A DNA stretch of 64,000 bases from Xanthomonas pisi DSM 18956 (GCF_001010415.1 NZ_JPLE01000007.1:26188-90187); one strand, 5' to 3'; counted from the first letter of the stretch, positions 28,629 through 39,756 are shown. Made by a program: numbers and translations. The notes: generated by a model not told the origin, from the letters alone.

Positions 28629-29270
28629 TCAGCGATACACGTGGCGGAGCTCATCGCGTGTGTGCAATTCCTGCAGCTTGGACAGCGGTAGGTCGATGTG
28701 CTCGTCGGTGTAGTACGCCGGCTGCCTGGCGGTGCTGCCGCCGGCATCGCGCTCGGCGCCTTTCCACTTGCTGAAGCCCTTTTGCGGCAGCGCCAGGCTG
28801 ATGGTGTCGCCGTTGACGCTGTGTACCCGCACCACACCGTAGGCATGTCCATCGTAGGCGCCAGGTGCCACCGTCTGCAGGTCCACGGTGTACAGGTCTC
28901 CTGCCGCAGGCTGCGCCAGCAGCGCGTTGTCCTGCTTGGATGTCTGCGATGCGCTGTAGGCGCCAAACAGCACCAGCAGCGCGATCAGCCCCAGCAGCAC
29001 CAGGCCGCCAAACCGGCGGTAGGCAGGAATCGGCGGCTTGCCCCGAGACGCTTCGAAGGTCTTGGTGTCCAGCGGGGTGCTGTGGTTGCAGCCGTCGCAC
29101 ACGCGCAGATACTGCTTCTTGGTGACCCAGCTGAAGATGTACCAAAGGTGCGCATAGCGGTAATGCAGGACATTGCGAAAACTGCGTTGTTGCGCGCATT
29201 GGTCGCAATGCGCGCCGTCGGCGGCTCCGAGTGCGATGGCGTCGCCGCCCGATCCCCAGATGATCATCAT
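28629..29270 (-). CDS. Zinc-ribbon membrane protein of unknown function
   Basis: A 213-residue protein. The N-terminus carries two CxxC pairs: HCDQC (about 20-24) and VCDGC (about 57-61), forming a zinc ribbon with the aromatic-rich stretch LHYRYAHLWYIFSWVTKKQY between them. A single transmembrane helix (GLVLLGLIALLVLFGAYS, about 87-104) then leads to an extracytoplasmic domain of about 100 residues. The start at 29270 (MM) is preceded by AAGGAC at good spacing. The architecture is like other small zinc-ribbon membrane proteins; no function can be named. It is divergent from the DUF2058 gene. Confidence 0.65.
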   Translation of the reverse strand: MMIIWGSGGDAIALGAADGAHCDQCAQQRSFRNVLHYRYAHLWYIFSWVTKKQYLRVCDGCNHSTPLDTKTFEASRGKPPIPAYRRFGGLVLLGLIALLVLFGAYSASQTSKQDNALLAQPAAGDLYTVDLQTVAPGAYDGHAYGVVRVHSVNGDTISLALPQKGFSKWKGAERDAGGSTARQPAYYTDEHIDLPLSKLQELHTRDELRHVYR

Positions 29271-29427
29271 TCGTCCTTGAATTGTATGGAAGTGGCACAT
29301 CATAAGCGCTGCGTGGCCGGTCGCGCACCTGCCCGGGCGGCTGGCGGCGACTGATGCGCAGCGGCCCGGACCGGCGACGAAGGTGCCTGGCGCGTGTCGC
29401 GTTAAACTAGCGGCTAATTCACTGCCG

Positions 29428-29982
29428 ATGTCTGCCATGCGTAATCCACTGCAAGAACAGCTGCTCAAGGCTGGCCTGGTCAAAAAAGCCCAGGTGGACA
29501 AGATTGCGCGCGAGCAGGTCAAGCAGCGGCATGCCAAGGGCGGGGCGGTCACGCCTGCCGATGCCGACAAGGTGGATGCGGCGCGGCTGCAGGCCGAGCG
29601 TGCCGAGCGCGATCGCGCGCTGGCCGAGGAGCGCAACGCGCAGCTGCGCAAGCAGGAAGTGCTGGCGCAGGTGCGGCAGATCGTGGAGACCAGCAAGGTC
29701 AAGCGCGAAGGCGAGATCGACTATCGCTTCAACGACGGTAGCATCATCCGCAGCGTGCTGGTCAATCCGGCGCTGCGTGGCCAGCTGGCCAGTGGCGCAC
29801 TGGTGATCGTGCGGCATGGCGACGGATTCGAGCTGATTCCGCGTGCGGCGGCCGACAAGGTCTATAGCCGCGATCCAGGCACGGTGGTGCTGGATCATGC
29901 GCGCAACCCCGCCCCCTCATCGAGCGACAGCGACGACGCGTACTACAGCCAGTTCAAGGTGCCCGACGATCTGATCTGGTAA
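29428..29982 (+). CDS. DUF2058 family protein (YaiL-like)
   Basis: A 184-residue cytoplasmic protein matching the DUF2058 family. It opens MRNPLQEQLLKAGLVKKAQV, followed by a charged helical segment rich in Lys/Arg/Glu (about 30-95), then the conserved globular end with IDYRFNDGSIIRSVLVN, IVRHGDGFELIP and a Tyr-rich tail YYSQFKVPDDLIW. The family is sometimes described as nucleoprotein/polynucleotide-associated on weak evidence. The start could be 29428 or the ATG at 29437. It is followed closely by the DUF3228 gene (57 bases), so the two may be co-transcribed. Confidence 0.8.
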   Translation: MSAMRNPLQEQLLKAGLVKKAQVDKIAREQVKQRHAKGGAVTPADADKVDAARLQAERAERDRALAEERNAQLRKQEVLAQVRQIVETSKVKREGEIDYRFNDGSIIRSVLVNPALRGQLASGALVIVRHGDGFELIPRAAADKVYSRDPGTVVLDHARNPAPSSSDSDDAYYSQFKVPDDLIW

Positions 29983-30039
29983 GTGACCGCGCGTTGGCCC
30001 GCGCGTTACCCTGGCGCTCTTTGCCGCCGGCCTGTTGCC

Positions 30040-30597
30040 ATGTCGATCGTTCTTACGCCGTTCGCCCGCACCCGATTGTTTCCGCGCGATGGCCGTCGCA
30101 ATGCCATCCAGGACTGCACGGCCGAGCAATTCATCCAGCATCTCAACGACGCGCCACCGCTGCGCGTGATCGAAGGCTACGCGCCGTTCTGCCAGCTGCA
30201 TGTGCATCGCAACTGGACCAGCACCCGCTGCCTGACGGTGCCGATCAGCGCAGAAAACCGTCACCTGCTGCGCTGCGGCTACGAAGCACGCAATACACAG
30301 GAATTGTCGGTCCTGGTGCGTTGGTTCGAAGGCGTCGAGGCGCCGGTTGCCCGGTACATGCTGCCGATCCTGTATAGCCGCGATCAGCTGACCAAGGAGG
30401 GCTCGCCGATCGACGCCGATTGGGGCGTTGTCGGTTGCCTCTACACCAACGAGCCGGAAGAAATTCCGATGGCGCCCATCACCATGCTGCGTAATGCACT
30501 GGGCGTGGAAGAGGGCGGCTCCGGTGTGGCACTGGACCGCGATGCCTACCGGCGCAGCGTTGCGTTCTGGGAACGCAATGCGAATTGGCGGCCGTAG
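30040..30597 (+). CDS. DUF3228 family protein
   Basis: A 185-residue cytoplasmic protein beginning MSIVLTPFARTRLFPRDGRRN and including the family-type segment IQDCTAEQFIQHLND. It continues with YAPFCQLHVHRNWTSTRC and ends with a helical segment. DUF3228 proteins have no assigned function. The ATG at 30040 is preferred to an earlier start at 29983 because upstream codons are low-complexity and overlap the DUF2058 stop region. Its immediate downstream region (30598-30806) holds no gene. Confidence 0.75.
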   Translation: MSIVLTPFARTRLFPRDGRRNAIQDCTAEQFIQHLNDAPPLRVIEGYAPFCQLHVHRNWTSTRCLTVPISAENRHLLRCGYEARNTQELSVLVRWFEGVEAPVARYMLPILYSRDQLTKEGSPIDADWGVVGCLYTNEPEEIPMAPITMLRNALGVEEGGSGVALDRDAYRRSVAFWERNANWRP

Positions 30598-30806
30598 CAG
30601 GTAGATCGCGCGCGCCGTATCGTGCGAATTCGCGCAGCACGGATAAGGGGCTGCGCTTGAAGCCGGGCAGGTCGGCAGCGCTGTGTCGCCTCGCCGCCGC
30701 AGGCGCATCCTTTCGCCGAGCGTGACGCGTGGTTGCACGTATGGCTGCAGGGTCGAGCTGCGTCCGCTGTTTGCCGACTCAGCGCAGCCCGACATGCCGA
30801 TGGCTG

Positions 30807-31400
30807 TCAGAACCGGTACTCGGCATTGACCGAAGCCATATCGGTGCTCAGATCGACATCGAATTTTTTGGCGTTGTAATGGTCGTAGCCGGCGCCGATG
30901 CTGAAGTGCTCGCCCAGGTTGTAGCCCACGCCGGCGCCTGCATACCACGATAGCTTGTCCAGGTCGGCGCGCTCGGACACGCTGTCATTGCGCAGGCCCT
31001 GGCCCTTCCAGCCGTACAGTCCGCCGCGCATGCTGGCATACCACTTCTCGCCCAGTGCGAAGCGCTGATTCAACCCGACCGTCCACCCACGTAGCTGGCT
31101 CTGGTCTTCCACGACCGCATCACCGTTGAAGAGGTTTTTCGCCTGGATATTGCCAAGATCGTTGTAGCCAGCTTCCAGGCCAAGCGATAGCCACGGAAAC
31201 AACACATTCCAGCGATATCCGGCGGAGACGTTGTAGCCGGTATCACTGCCATCGTAGGGCCCGCTCTTGAGCGAGGTGCGGCCGACGCCGCCGTTGACGA
31301 ACCAACCCGCACCGTCGCCGGATGTGGACTGCGCGAAGACATCGGGTGCAGCCGTCAGTACCAGCGCCGAGAGCGCCAACGTGAGCATGCATTTTTTCAT
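30807..31400 (-). CDS. Outer-membrane beta-barrel protein (OmpA/Opa-like barrel)
   Basis: A 197-residue protein with a signal peptide (MKKCMLTLALSALVLTAAPD, cleavage near VFAQ). The mature region is about 170 residues of alternating beta strands: GWFVNGGVGRTSL, YNVSAGYRWNVL, LSLGLEAGYNDLG, YASMRGGLYGWKG, WYAGAGVGYNLGEHFSIGAGYDHYN, and the terminal strand SVNAEYRF with C-terminal Phe. This is the 8-stranded outer-membrane barrel pattern. No ligand or role can be told. It may be mildly related to small surface-exposed Xanthomonas barrels. Confidence 0.82.
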   Translation of the reverse strand: MKKCMLTLALSALVLTAAPDVFAQSTSGDGAGWFVNGGVGRTSLKSGPYDGSDTGYNVSAGYRWNVLFPWLSLGLEAGYNDLGNIQAKNLFNGDAVVEDQSQLRGWTVGLNQRFALGEKWYASMRGGLYGWKGQGLRNDSVSERADLDKLSWYAGAGVGYNLGEHFSIGAGYDHYNAKKFDVDLSTDMASVNAEYRF

Positions 31401-31602
31401 GACGGGTTCTCTTGAAAGTGCGAATGCGGCAGGGAATCACCAACGCAGGCCATGACCGGGCGCAGGCGTTGCGGCGCCATGGTGGTCAGCGGAGTTTGGA
31501 AAGTTATTAGCCGCAGCGTGTGCGCAGCAGCCGACCTTCTCAAGCGCAGCATTGCGCCGATTGCACCTGGCGAGCAGGCGGCAGCCCAGACGCAAATGCG
31601 TG

Positions 31603-31908
31603 CTAGCCGACGCCGAGCACGGGCATGCCTGGGGCAACCCATGCGATGGTGGTGATCGCGCCTTGCACCAGCCCCTGATCCCTGCGATGCGCGAAGACAG
31701 CCGCCGGCGGCCAACCCGCAGGTACGTCGGCAAAGGGAATCTGCAGTGATTGCAGCAGGCTGAGGATGTCGGGAAGTTCTTGAGAGCTCTTGAAGCTCAG
31801 GCTGATGCCGTCTTGCAGCGAAGTGCCACGCGTCGGTAATTTCTGGCGCATGCCACTGTCGCAGATGACATGGGCATGGTGATCCAGCACAGCAGAAACA
31901 TGGTTCAT
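31603..31908 (-). CDS. Small hypothetical protein next to a SHOCT membrane protein
   Basis: A 101-residue protein of unknown family. The middle SFKSSQELPDILSLLQSLQI followed by PFADVPAGWPPAAVF looks like real folded sequence. The ATG at 31908 lies 16 bases after the stop of the SHOCT-domain gene on the same strand, so the two probably form an operon. Without homologues in hand I cannot assign a function, and the gene could be smaller or spurious at its 3' end. Confidence 0.45.
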   Translation of the reverse strand: MNHVSAVLDHHAHVICDSGMRQKLPTRGTSLQDGISLSFKSSQELPDILSLLQSLQIPFADVPAGWPPAAVFAHRRDQGLVQGAITTIAWVAPGMPVLGVG

Positions 31909-31924
31909 GCGTTGCAGCCGATGC

Positions 31925-32287
31925 TCAGATCTCGCTGAGGATATGGCTGCGGCGCTGTTGGTAGTCCGCGTCCGTGATCAATTGCTGCGCCCCCAGCGGG
32001 TCCAGCTCCAACAGTGTGGCTTGAGCGTTCTTTGGCGCTGCTGACCCTGTCGTTGCCACAGTCGATTTGCGCGACGCGCGCTTTGCGACCCAGACGATCA
32101 GGCTGATCACGGCAGCAATGCTGCAGAAGAAGAAAAGAACGATGATCCAGTGCCAGATGCTGAAGCCGCAAATGTTGGTTACTTTCGACGATGGGTCGCT
32201 GGATTCCAGGGTGTGTTGCTCGAGGTGTTGCACCGATGCGATGCATGTGGATGTAGCCGCATGGCGCGAACGCAGAGTGATCGCCAT
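31925..32287 (-). CDS. Small SHOCT-domain membrane protein
   Basis: About 120 residues. A transmembrane helix (HWIIVLFFFCSIAAVISLIV, about 46-65) follows a weakly conserved N-terminal stretch. The C-terminus LLELDPLGAQQLITDADYQ then RRSHILSEI is a short SHOCT-type motif seen at the ends of oligomerising membrane proteins. The true start is uncertain: the ATG at 32287 has no good Shine-Dalgarno, and an in-frame GTG lies inside. It is followed by the 101-residue ORF. Confidence 0.5.
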   Translation of the reverse strand: MAITLRSRHAATSTCIASVQHLEQHTLESSDPSSKVTNICGFSIWHWIIVLFFFCSIAAVISLIVWVAKRASRKSTVATTGSAAPKNAQATLLELDPLGAQQLITDADYQQRRSHILSEI

Positions 32288-32321
32288 GTGGGGCCGCTTC
32301 TACGCAGGCCACCAAGCATCC

Positions 32322-32354
32322 GGCAAAGAAAACGGGCGCCTTGCGGCGCCCGTT
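32322..32354 (-). terminator. Intrinsic terminator after ahcY
   Basis: On the minus strand AACGGGCGCC, loop GCAA, GGCGCCCGTT (a 10-bp perfect stem) is followed by TTCTTTGCC. It lies 42 bases after the ahcY stop and should end that transcript. Confidence 0.8.
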
Positions 32355-32396
32355 CTGCTCAAGCGGTGACATCCGGGCAATCAACAGCCCAGGTGA

Positions 32397-33839
<1,443 letters not shown>

Positions 33840-33873
33840 GCAATAGCTCCGGTAGGCAGATCAATGTCTGCAA

Positions 33874-33981
33874 TTCCGGGCGCCGTTGAACGGTGAATGC
33901 TTGTCGAGCCTGGCCGTATTTCCTGCACTCTTCGTGCAGTGGCGGATCAGTCCGCCATACCGGTCGCAGCGCCCCTCGACG
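33874..33981 (-). ncRNA. SAH riboswitch in the ahcY leader
   Basis: Read on the minus strand, the leader contains GTCGAGGGGCGCTGCGACC, then GGCCAGGCTCGAC (its GTCGAG/CTCGAC pair forms stem P1), then TTCAACGGCGCCCG. These are the three conserved blocks I recall for the SAH riboswitch (GAGG-GCGCUGC, CCAGGCUCG, AACGGCGCUC). The GGGGCGC/GGCGCCC pair matches the pseudoknot with a covarying base. Two internal hairpins (GGCGGA-CTGA-TCCGCC and CTGCAC-GAAGA-GTGCAG) fill variable loops. High SAH should switch ahcY on. It ends 35 bases before the ahcY ATG. Confidence 0.88.
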
Positions 33982-33990
33982 AGAGCGTCG

Positions 33991-33996
33991 ATTATA
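33991..33996 (-). promoter_or_regulatory. -10 box of the ahcY promoter
   Basis: TATAAT on the minus strand, placed 10 bases upstream of the riboswitch 5' stem, so transcription would start at about the riboswitch edge. No good -35 hexamer is seen at 17 +/- 1 bases. Confidence 0.6.
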
Positions 33997-34120
33997 TCGG
34001 CAGCTCCCCCCGCCGACATGAATTGGCCGGCTTGAATCGGCATGACCCCCAACCAACGGCAGGGGAGTCGCCGGCCGACGGCTGCTAAGGTCCAGGGTCG
34101 ATCGAGACCGGGGAAGGACA

Positions 34121-36646
34121 ATGCAGGCAAAGCCGAATGTGCAGGGCTGGCGGCGGTACACGTGGGCGTGGGCGGGAGTACTGGCGCTGAGCGCACCGCT
34201 GCTGGCAGCGGCGGCAGGCGCGCCGGCTGGGCAACCCTCTGCTGCAGCCAGCGGGTATCAACTGCCCTCCAAGGCGCTGCAGGCGGTGGTCGACGCCCCG
34301 CGCGCCCCGCTGCTGCACCTCTCGCCCAAACGCGATCTGGCCGCGATGCTGCAAATGCCGGCGCTGCCGGATATCGCGGAGGTGGCCCAGCCCGAGCTCA
34401 AGCTGGCCGGCCTGCGCATCCATCCCAAGACCTTCGCCAGCAGCCGGTTTGCCTTCGCCGGCAAGCTGTGGCTGCTGTCGGTCGCCGATGGCAGCGAGCG
34501 GCAGATTGCCGGCCTGCCGACGCCCTTGTCGCTGGCCACGCTGAGCTGGTCGCCGGATCAACGCTACCTGGCGTTCCGGCGCGAGGACGCGACCAGCGGC
34601 GCCAACGAGTTGTGGCTGGTGGACGTGGCGGCAGGGCAGGCCAAGCGCCTGGTGGCCGGCTTGAACACCAGCGTCAATGACGAGTTGCGCTGGTTGCCCG
34701 ATGGCAGCGGGTTGCTGCTGCAGCAGCAAGTGGCAGGGCAGGGCGCGCCGCCCACCCGCGACGCGGTGCCGGACGGTCCGGCGATCCAGCAGACCAGCGC
34801 CGCCGCAGGCGTGCGCTCGCTGCCGACCTACCAGGACCTGCTGCGCAACGAGGCCGATGCGCGCGTGTTCGAGTACTACGCCACCGGCCAGCCGGTCATC
34901 GTCAGCGTCACCGGGCAGATCCGCCCGATCGCCACGCCCGGCATCTACCTCGACCTGTCGGTGTCCCCGGATGGCCGGTACATCCTGAGCGAACGCAGCG
35001 AGCGGCCGTTTTCCTACCTGGTGCCGGTCGACAATTTCGCGCGCCGCATCGAGGTGCTGGATCTGCAGGGCAAGCTGGTGCGCCAGATTGCCCAGTTGCC
35101 CTTGGTGGAGGGCCTGCCGACCGGCAATGACGCCGTGCCCACCGGCGTGCGCGACATCGCCTGGCGGCACGATGCGCCGGCCACCCTGGTCTGGGCCGAA
35201 GCGCAGGATGGCGGCGACCCGGCACGCGAGAGCAAGATCCGTGATGCGGTGCGGATGCAGGCGGCGCCATTCACGCGTGGGCCGGTGACGCTGGCGCAGC
35301 TGGGCAGCCGGTTCGAGGGCATCCAGTGGGGCCGCGGCGATCTGGCCATCCTCAGCGAGAGCTGGTGGAAGACCCGCCGCACCAAGCAATGGCGCATCGC
35401 CCCCGATCAGCCCAAGCACGCGCCCGAGTTGCTGTGGGACCGCTCCTCGCAGGACCGCTACAGCGACCCGGGCACGCCTGCGACGGTGGCCGACGGCAAG
35501 GGCCGCCTGTTGCTGCAGACCAGTGCCGATGGCAACAGCCTGTTCCTGCTCGGCAAGGGCGCCTCACCGGAAGGCGACCGCCCGTTTGTGGATCGCTTCG
35601 ATCTGCAAGGCAAGCGCGCCACACGGCTGTTCCATTCGCAGGCGCCCACCTATTCCGCACCACTGGCCGTGCTGGGTACGCAGGGCACGCAGGTGCTGCT
35701 CAGCCGCGAATCGCCTGAAGAACCCGCCAATTATTTCGTGCAGTCGCTGGGCGAGGCAGTGCCGGCACCGCGTGCGCTGACGCAGTTCGCGCATCCGTTG
35801 CCGCAGTTGCGCGGCGTGCAGAAGGAGCAGATTCGCTACAAGCGTGCCGATGGCGTGGACCTCACCGCCACGCTGTTGCTGCCGCCAGGGTACGACCCCA
35901 AACGCGATGGCCCACGCCCGCTGCTGATGTGGGCGTATCCGGGCGAGTTCAAAAGCGCCGACACCGCCAGCCAGGTCACCGACTCGCCGTATCGCTTCAA
36001 TGCGATCAGCTACTGGGGGCCGCAGGCGTTCCTGGCGATCGGCTACGTGGTGCTCAACAATCCGACCATGCCGATCGTCGGCGAAGGCGACGCCGAACCC
36101 AACGACACCTATGTGCCGCAGCTGATCGCCGACGCGCAGGCGGCGGTGGATGAAGTGGTGCGGCGCGGCGTCACCGACCGCGGGCACATCGCCATCGGCG
36201 GGCATTCGTATGGCGCGTTCATGACGGCGAATCTGCTTGCGCACACGCGCCTGTTCAAGGCCGGCATCGCACGCAGCGGTGCCTACAACCGCACGCTCAC
36301 TCCATTCGGGTTCCAGGCCGAAGAACGCAATTACTGGCAGGCGCAATCGGTGTATCAGGCGATGTCGCCGTTCAACTACGCCGACAAGATCAAGGACCCG
36401 CTGCTGCTGATCCACGGCCAGGACGACAACAATACCGGCACCTTTCCGATCCAGAGCGAGCGCATGTTCGCAGCGATCAAGGGTCTGGGCGGCACCGCGA
36501 AGCTGGTGATGCTGCCCAACGAATCGCATGCGTATCGCGCGCGGCAATCGATCCTGCAGATGCTGGCCGAGAGTGAGCAGTGGTTGAAGAGCAATCTCGG
36601 CGAGCCAGCGCCGAACAAGGATGGCGCCGCAACACGCAGGCGTTGA
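34121..36646 (+). CDS. Secreted S9 family peptidase (prolyl oligopeptidase/S9D type)
   Basis: An 841-residue alpha/beta-hydrolase peptidase. A signal peptide (core WAWAGVLALSAPLLAAAAG, residues about 16-34) is followed by a beta-propeller (about 80-560), with repeats such as WSPDQRYLAFRR and LSVSPDGRYILS. The C-terminal hydrolase domain carries the catalytic motifs: Ser in GGHSYGAFM (about 690), Asp in LIHGQDDNN (about 770) and His in NESHAY (about 806). The sequence around AYPGEFKSADTASQVTDSPY is like the S9D (glutamyl endopeptidase-like) subgroup. It is exported, probably periplasmic. It is divergent from ahcY. Confidence 0.9.
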   Translation: MQAKPNVQGWRRYTWAWAGVLALSAPLLAAAAGAPAGQPSAAASGYQLPSKALQAVVDAPRAPLLHLSPKRDLAAMLQMPALPDIAEVAQPELKLAGLRIHPKTFASSRFAFAGKLWLLSVADGSERQIAGLPTPLSLATLSWSPDQRYLAFRREDATSGANELWLVDVAAGQAKRLVAGLNTSVNDELRWLPDGSGLLLQQQVAGQGAPPTRDAVPDGPAIQQTSAAAGVRSLPTYQDLLRNEADARVFEYYATGQPVIVSVTGQIRPIATPGIYLDLSVSPDGRYILSERSERPFSYLVPVDNFARRIEVLDLQGKLVRQIAQLPLVEGLPTGNDAVPTGVRDIAWRHDAPATLVWAEAQDGGDPARESKIRDAVRMQAAPFTRGPVTLAQLGSRFEGIQWGRGDLAILSESWWKTRRTKQWRIAPDQPKHAPELLWDRSSQDRYSDPGTPATVADGKGRLLLQTSADGNSLFLLGKGASPEGDRPFVDRFDLQGKRATRLFHSQAPTYSAPLAVLGTQGTQVLLSRESPEEPANYFVQSLGEAVPAPRALTQFAHPLPQLRGVQKEQIRYKRADGVDLTATLLLPPGYDPKRDGPRPLLMWAYPGEFKSADTASQVTDSPYRFNAISYWGPQAFLAIGYVVLNNPTMPIVGEGDAEPNDTYVPQLIADAQAAVDEVVRRGVTDRGHIAIGGHSYGAFMTANLLAHTRLFKAGIARSGAYNRTLTPFGFQAEERNYWQAQSVYQAMSPFNYADKIKDPLLLIHGQDDNNTGTFPIQSERMFAAIKGLGGTAKLVMLPNESHAYRARQSILQMLAESEQWLKSNLGEPAPNKDGAATRRR

Positions 36647-37041
36647 TCGATGCTGCGCTGGCACCGGTAGGAGCGCGCTTGCGCGCGATGCGGCGTTACC
36701 GGTGACGCTTCGTCGCGCCCGGGTGCGCTCTTGCGGCAGATGCGGCTGATACCCCCCGGCAACGTCTGCAGAGTCATGCAAATGCGTGGCGCGATCGCCT
36801 GCAGGAGCGGGCTCGCCCGCGAGGGCGTTACCGGGAAAACCACACCCGCTTAGGAGCGGGCTTTCCCGCGATGGGCATTGCCGGGAACGCCCATCGCGCG
36901 TCAGCGCGTCACACCAGCGTCATCATCGAGGCGCGCCGGCATACGATGGTTGGTGTTGAAACCGTCGTGACGGTCGCGATCATCTAATCCTTTTGGGTTA
37001 GTCTTCGACGACTTTGCGCTTGATGAGGGTGTGCGTTTCCG
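36647..37041. repeat. GTAG-type REP cluster upstream of ppc
   Basis: GTAGGAGCGCGCTTGCGCGC begins at 36667; its partner GTCGCGCCCGGGTGCGCTC is at 36712-36731. Further units start with CAGGAGCGGGCTCGCCCGCG (36801) and TTAGGAGCGGGCTTTCCCGCG (36852), the latter with a hairpin CGATGGGC/GCCCATCG. The TAGGAGCG core matches GTAG-type REPs of xanthomonads. The last part (36980-37041) contains the weak hairpin CTAATCC-TTTT-GGGTTAG and should hold the ppc promoter. Confidence 0.75.
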
Positions 37042-39756
37042 ATGAACGAGTACCGCAGCAGTCTTGTGTTCGCTACCCCCGATCTTCCCTTGCGCGACGA
37101 TGTGCGTCGCCTGGGTGCACTGGTCGGCGATCTGCTCGCCGAGCAGGTGTCTGCGGAATTTCTCGATGAAATCGAACGCGTCCGTACCACTGCCATTGCG
37201 CGCCGCGAGAGCGATGCGCCGCCGTCCACGCTGAGCGAGCAGCTGGGCGGCCGTGAGCCGCGCGACGCCGAGTCGCTGGTGCGTGCCTTCAGCACCTATT
37301 TCCAGGTGGTCAACATCGCCGAGCGCGTGCATCGCATCCGCCGTCGCCGCGAGTACCAGCGCAGCGGTACCGATACGCCGCAGCCCGATGGCCTGCACGA
37401 TGCGTTGCGCCGGCTCAAGGCGCAGGGCGTGAGTCTGGAGGAACTCAGCCAGTGGTTGCCGCGCATCGACGTGGAGCCGGTGTTCACCGCCCATCCCACC
37501 GAAGCGGTGCGCCGCGCGCTGCTGGAAAAAGAACAGCTGATGGTCGCCAGCCTGGTCGACAACCTCGACGGCATGCGCACCCCCAACGAGCGCGCCAGCG
37601 ATGCCGCGCGCTTCCGCATGGCCCTGACCGCCTCCTGGCAGACCGCCGATTCCTCGCCGGTGCGTCCCACCGTGGACGACGAACGCGAGCACGTGGGGTT
37701 CTATCTCACCCAGGTGCTCTATCGCGTCATCCCGGTGATGTACGAAACCCTCGAACACGCCATCGAAGAAACCTACGGCAGCGTGCCGACCCTGCCGCGC
37801 CTGCTGCGCTTCGGCACCTGGGTGGGCGGCGACATGGACGGCAATCCCAACGTGGATGCCACCACCATCGCCGGCACCCTGGACGCGCAGCGCCGCGCGG
37901 TGCTGGACCGCTACCAGAAAGAACTCTGGCAATTGGCCAGCCTGCTCAGCCAGTCGACCACGCTGGTAGCGGTGAGCCCGGCATTGAATGCGCAACTGGA
38001 GCGCTACCGCGCCTTGCTGCCGGACGCAGCCGCACGCTCGCGCCCGCGCCACGGCGACATGCCGTACCGGCTGCTCAACGATCTGATGCGCGCACGTCTG
38101 CAGGCCACGCTGGACAATGCCGATGGCGCCTACAGCGCACCGTCGGAGCTGGAGCACGATCTGCAATTGATCCTGGACAGCCTGCAAGCCAACAAGGGCC
38201 TGCACGCCGGTTGGTTTGCGGTGCGCCGGCTGTTGTGGCGCGCGCGCAGCTTCGGGTTCCATCTGGCACGGCTGGATGTGCGTCAGGAATCGAGCGTGCA
38301 TGCACGCGCGGTGGCCGATGCATTGGGACAGGCGGATTGGGACGAACAGGACGCCAAGCAGCGCGCTGCATTGCTCGGCCCGTATGCATCCGGCGAGCAG
38401 GCATTGCCGCGTGTGCAGGACGAAGGCAATGCGCGGCTGGACGCGGTGTTCGCCGCACTTGCCGATGCACGCACGCGCCACGGCGCCGATGCGCTGGGCA
38501 GCTACATCATCTCGATGGCGCATAACCGCGCCGACGTGCTTACCGTGCTCGCCCTGGCGCGGCGCGGCGGCCTGGTCGATGACGCGGGTGCCGTGCCGCT
38601 GGATATCGTGCCGCTGTTCGAGACCGTGGACGATCTGCGCAGCGGCACCGGTACCGTGCAGGACCTGCTGGCCGACCCGGTCTATCGCCAGCACCTGGCC
38701 GCGCGCGGCGATACGCAGATGGTGATGCTGGGTTATTCGGACAGCGGCAAGGACGGCGGCATCGCAGCGTCGCGCTGGGGCCTGCAGCGTGCGCAGGTGG
38801 AACTGCTGGAAGCGGCGGCTGAACTCGGCGTGCGGCTCACCTTTTTCCACGGGCGCGGCGGCTCGATCGCCCGCGGCGGCGGCAAGACCAGCCGCGCGCT
38901 GGATGCGGCGCCGCGCGGCAGCGTCGACGGCCGCCTGCGCGTCACCGAGCAGGGCGAGGTGATCCATCGCAAGTACGGCATTCGCGCGCTGGCCTTGCGC
39001 TCGCTCGAGCAGATGACCGGCGCGGTGTTGCTGTCCAGCCTGCGCCCACGTGCGCCCGAGCCGCGCGAGGACACCTGGCGGCCGGTGATGGATCTGGTCG
39101 CCGAACGCAGCACCGTGGCCTATCGCGCGTTCGTCGGTGCGCCGGATTTCATGCAGTACTTCCGCCTGGCCACGCCGATCGATGTGATCGAACGCATGAC
39201 GCTGGGCTCGCGCCCCTCGCGCCGCTTGGGCCAGGACGCGGCGCTGTCGAATCTGCGTGCGATTCCGTGGGTGTTTGCGTGGAGCCAGGCGCGTGCGGTG
39301 ATTCCGGGCTGGTACGGCGTGGGCAGCGGGTTGCAGGCGGCGGTGGAGGCCGGGCATGAGGACAGCTTGCGCGAGATGGCGCAGGAGTGGCCGTTCTTCC
39401 GCACCTTCCTGGACGACATCGCCATGGTGCTGTCCAAGGGCGACCTCAACATCGCCGAGTTGTTCTCGCGCCTGTCGGGCGACCTGCATGCGCGGTTTTT
39501 CCCGCAGATTCGCGACGAACTGGCGCTGACCAAGGGGTGGGTCAAGGCGCTGCTGCAACAGCAGTCGTTGCTGCAGCACGACCCGCGGCTGGCGCTGTCG
39601 ATCCGGCTGCGCAACCCCTACATCGACCCGATCAGCGTGTTGCAGGTCGACCTGCTGCAGCGCTGGCGCGCCACCGGCGGCGAAGACGAGAACCTGCTGC
39701 GTGCGCTGGTCGCCTGCGTCAACGGCGTCTCGCAAGGCGTGCAGAACACCGGCTGA
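37042..39756 (+). CDS. ppc: Phosphoenolpyruvate carboxylase
   Basis: Cytosolic Mg-dependent anaplerotic enzyme making oxaloacetate from PEP and bicarbonate. The 904-residue product has the conserved [12 protein letters not shown] (catalytic His) and [13 protein letters not shown] in the N-terminal half. [16 protein letters not shown] and [14 protein letters not shown] are in the C-terminal half, and the invariant end is QNTG. Length is typical (883 in E. coli). The start at 37042 fits the family. A hairpin TCCGACC-GTT-GGTCGGA directly follows the stop (39757-39773). The TetR gene starts 80 bases downstream. Confidence 0.97.
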   Translation: MNEYRSSLVFATPDLPLRDDVRRLGALVGDLLAEQVSAEFLDEIERVRTTAIARRESDAPPSTLSEQLGGREPRDAESLVRAFSTYFQVVNIAERVHRIRRRREYQRSGTDTPQPDGLHDALRRLKAQGVSLEELSQWLPRIDVEPVFTAHPTEAVRRALLEKEQLMVASLVDNLDGMRTPNERASDAARFRMALTASWQTADSSPVRPTVDDEREHVGFYLTQVLYRVIPVMYETLEHAIEETYGSVPTLPRLLRFGTWVGGDMDGNPNVDATTIAGTLDAQRRAVLDRYQKELWQLASLLSQSTTLVAVSPALNAQLERYRALLPDAAARSRPRHGDMPYRLLNDLMRARLQATLDNADGAYSAPSELEHDLQLILDSLQANKGLHAGWFAVRRLLWRARSFGFHLARLDVRQESSVHARAVADALGQADWDEQDAKQRAALLGPYASGEQALPRVQDEGNARLDAVFAALADARTRHGADALGSYIISMAHNRADVLTVLALARRGGLVDDAGAVPLDIVPLFETVDDLRSGTGTVQDLLADPVYRQHLAARGDTQMVMLGYSDSGKDGGIAASRWGLQRAQVELLEAAAELGVRLTFFHGRGGSIARGGGKTSRALDAAPRGSVDGRLRVTEQGEVIHRKYGIRALALRSLEQMTGAVLLSSLRPRAPEPREDTWRPVMDLVAERSTVAYRAFVGAPDFMQYFRLATPIDVIERMTLGSRPSRRLGQDAALSNLRAIPWVFAWSQARAVIPGWYGVGSGLQAAVEAGHEDSLREMAQEWPFFRTFLDDIAMVLSKGDLNIAELFSRLSGDLHARFFPQIRDELALTKGWVKALLQQQSLLQHDPRLALSIRLRNPYIDPISVLQVDLLQRWRATGGEDENLLRALVACVNGVSQGVQNTG

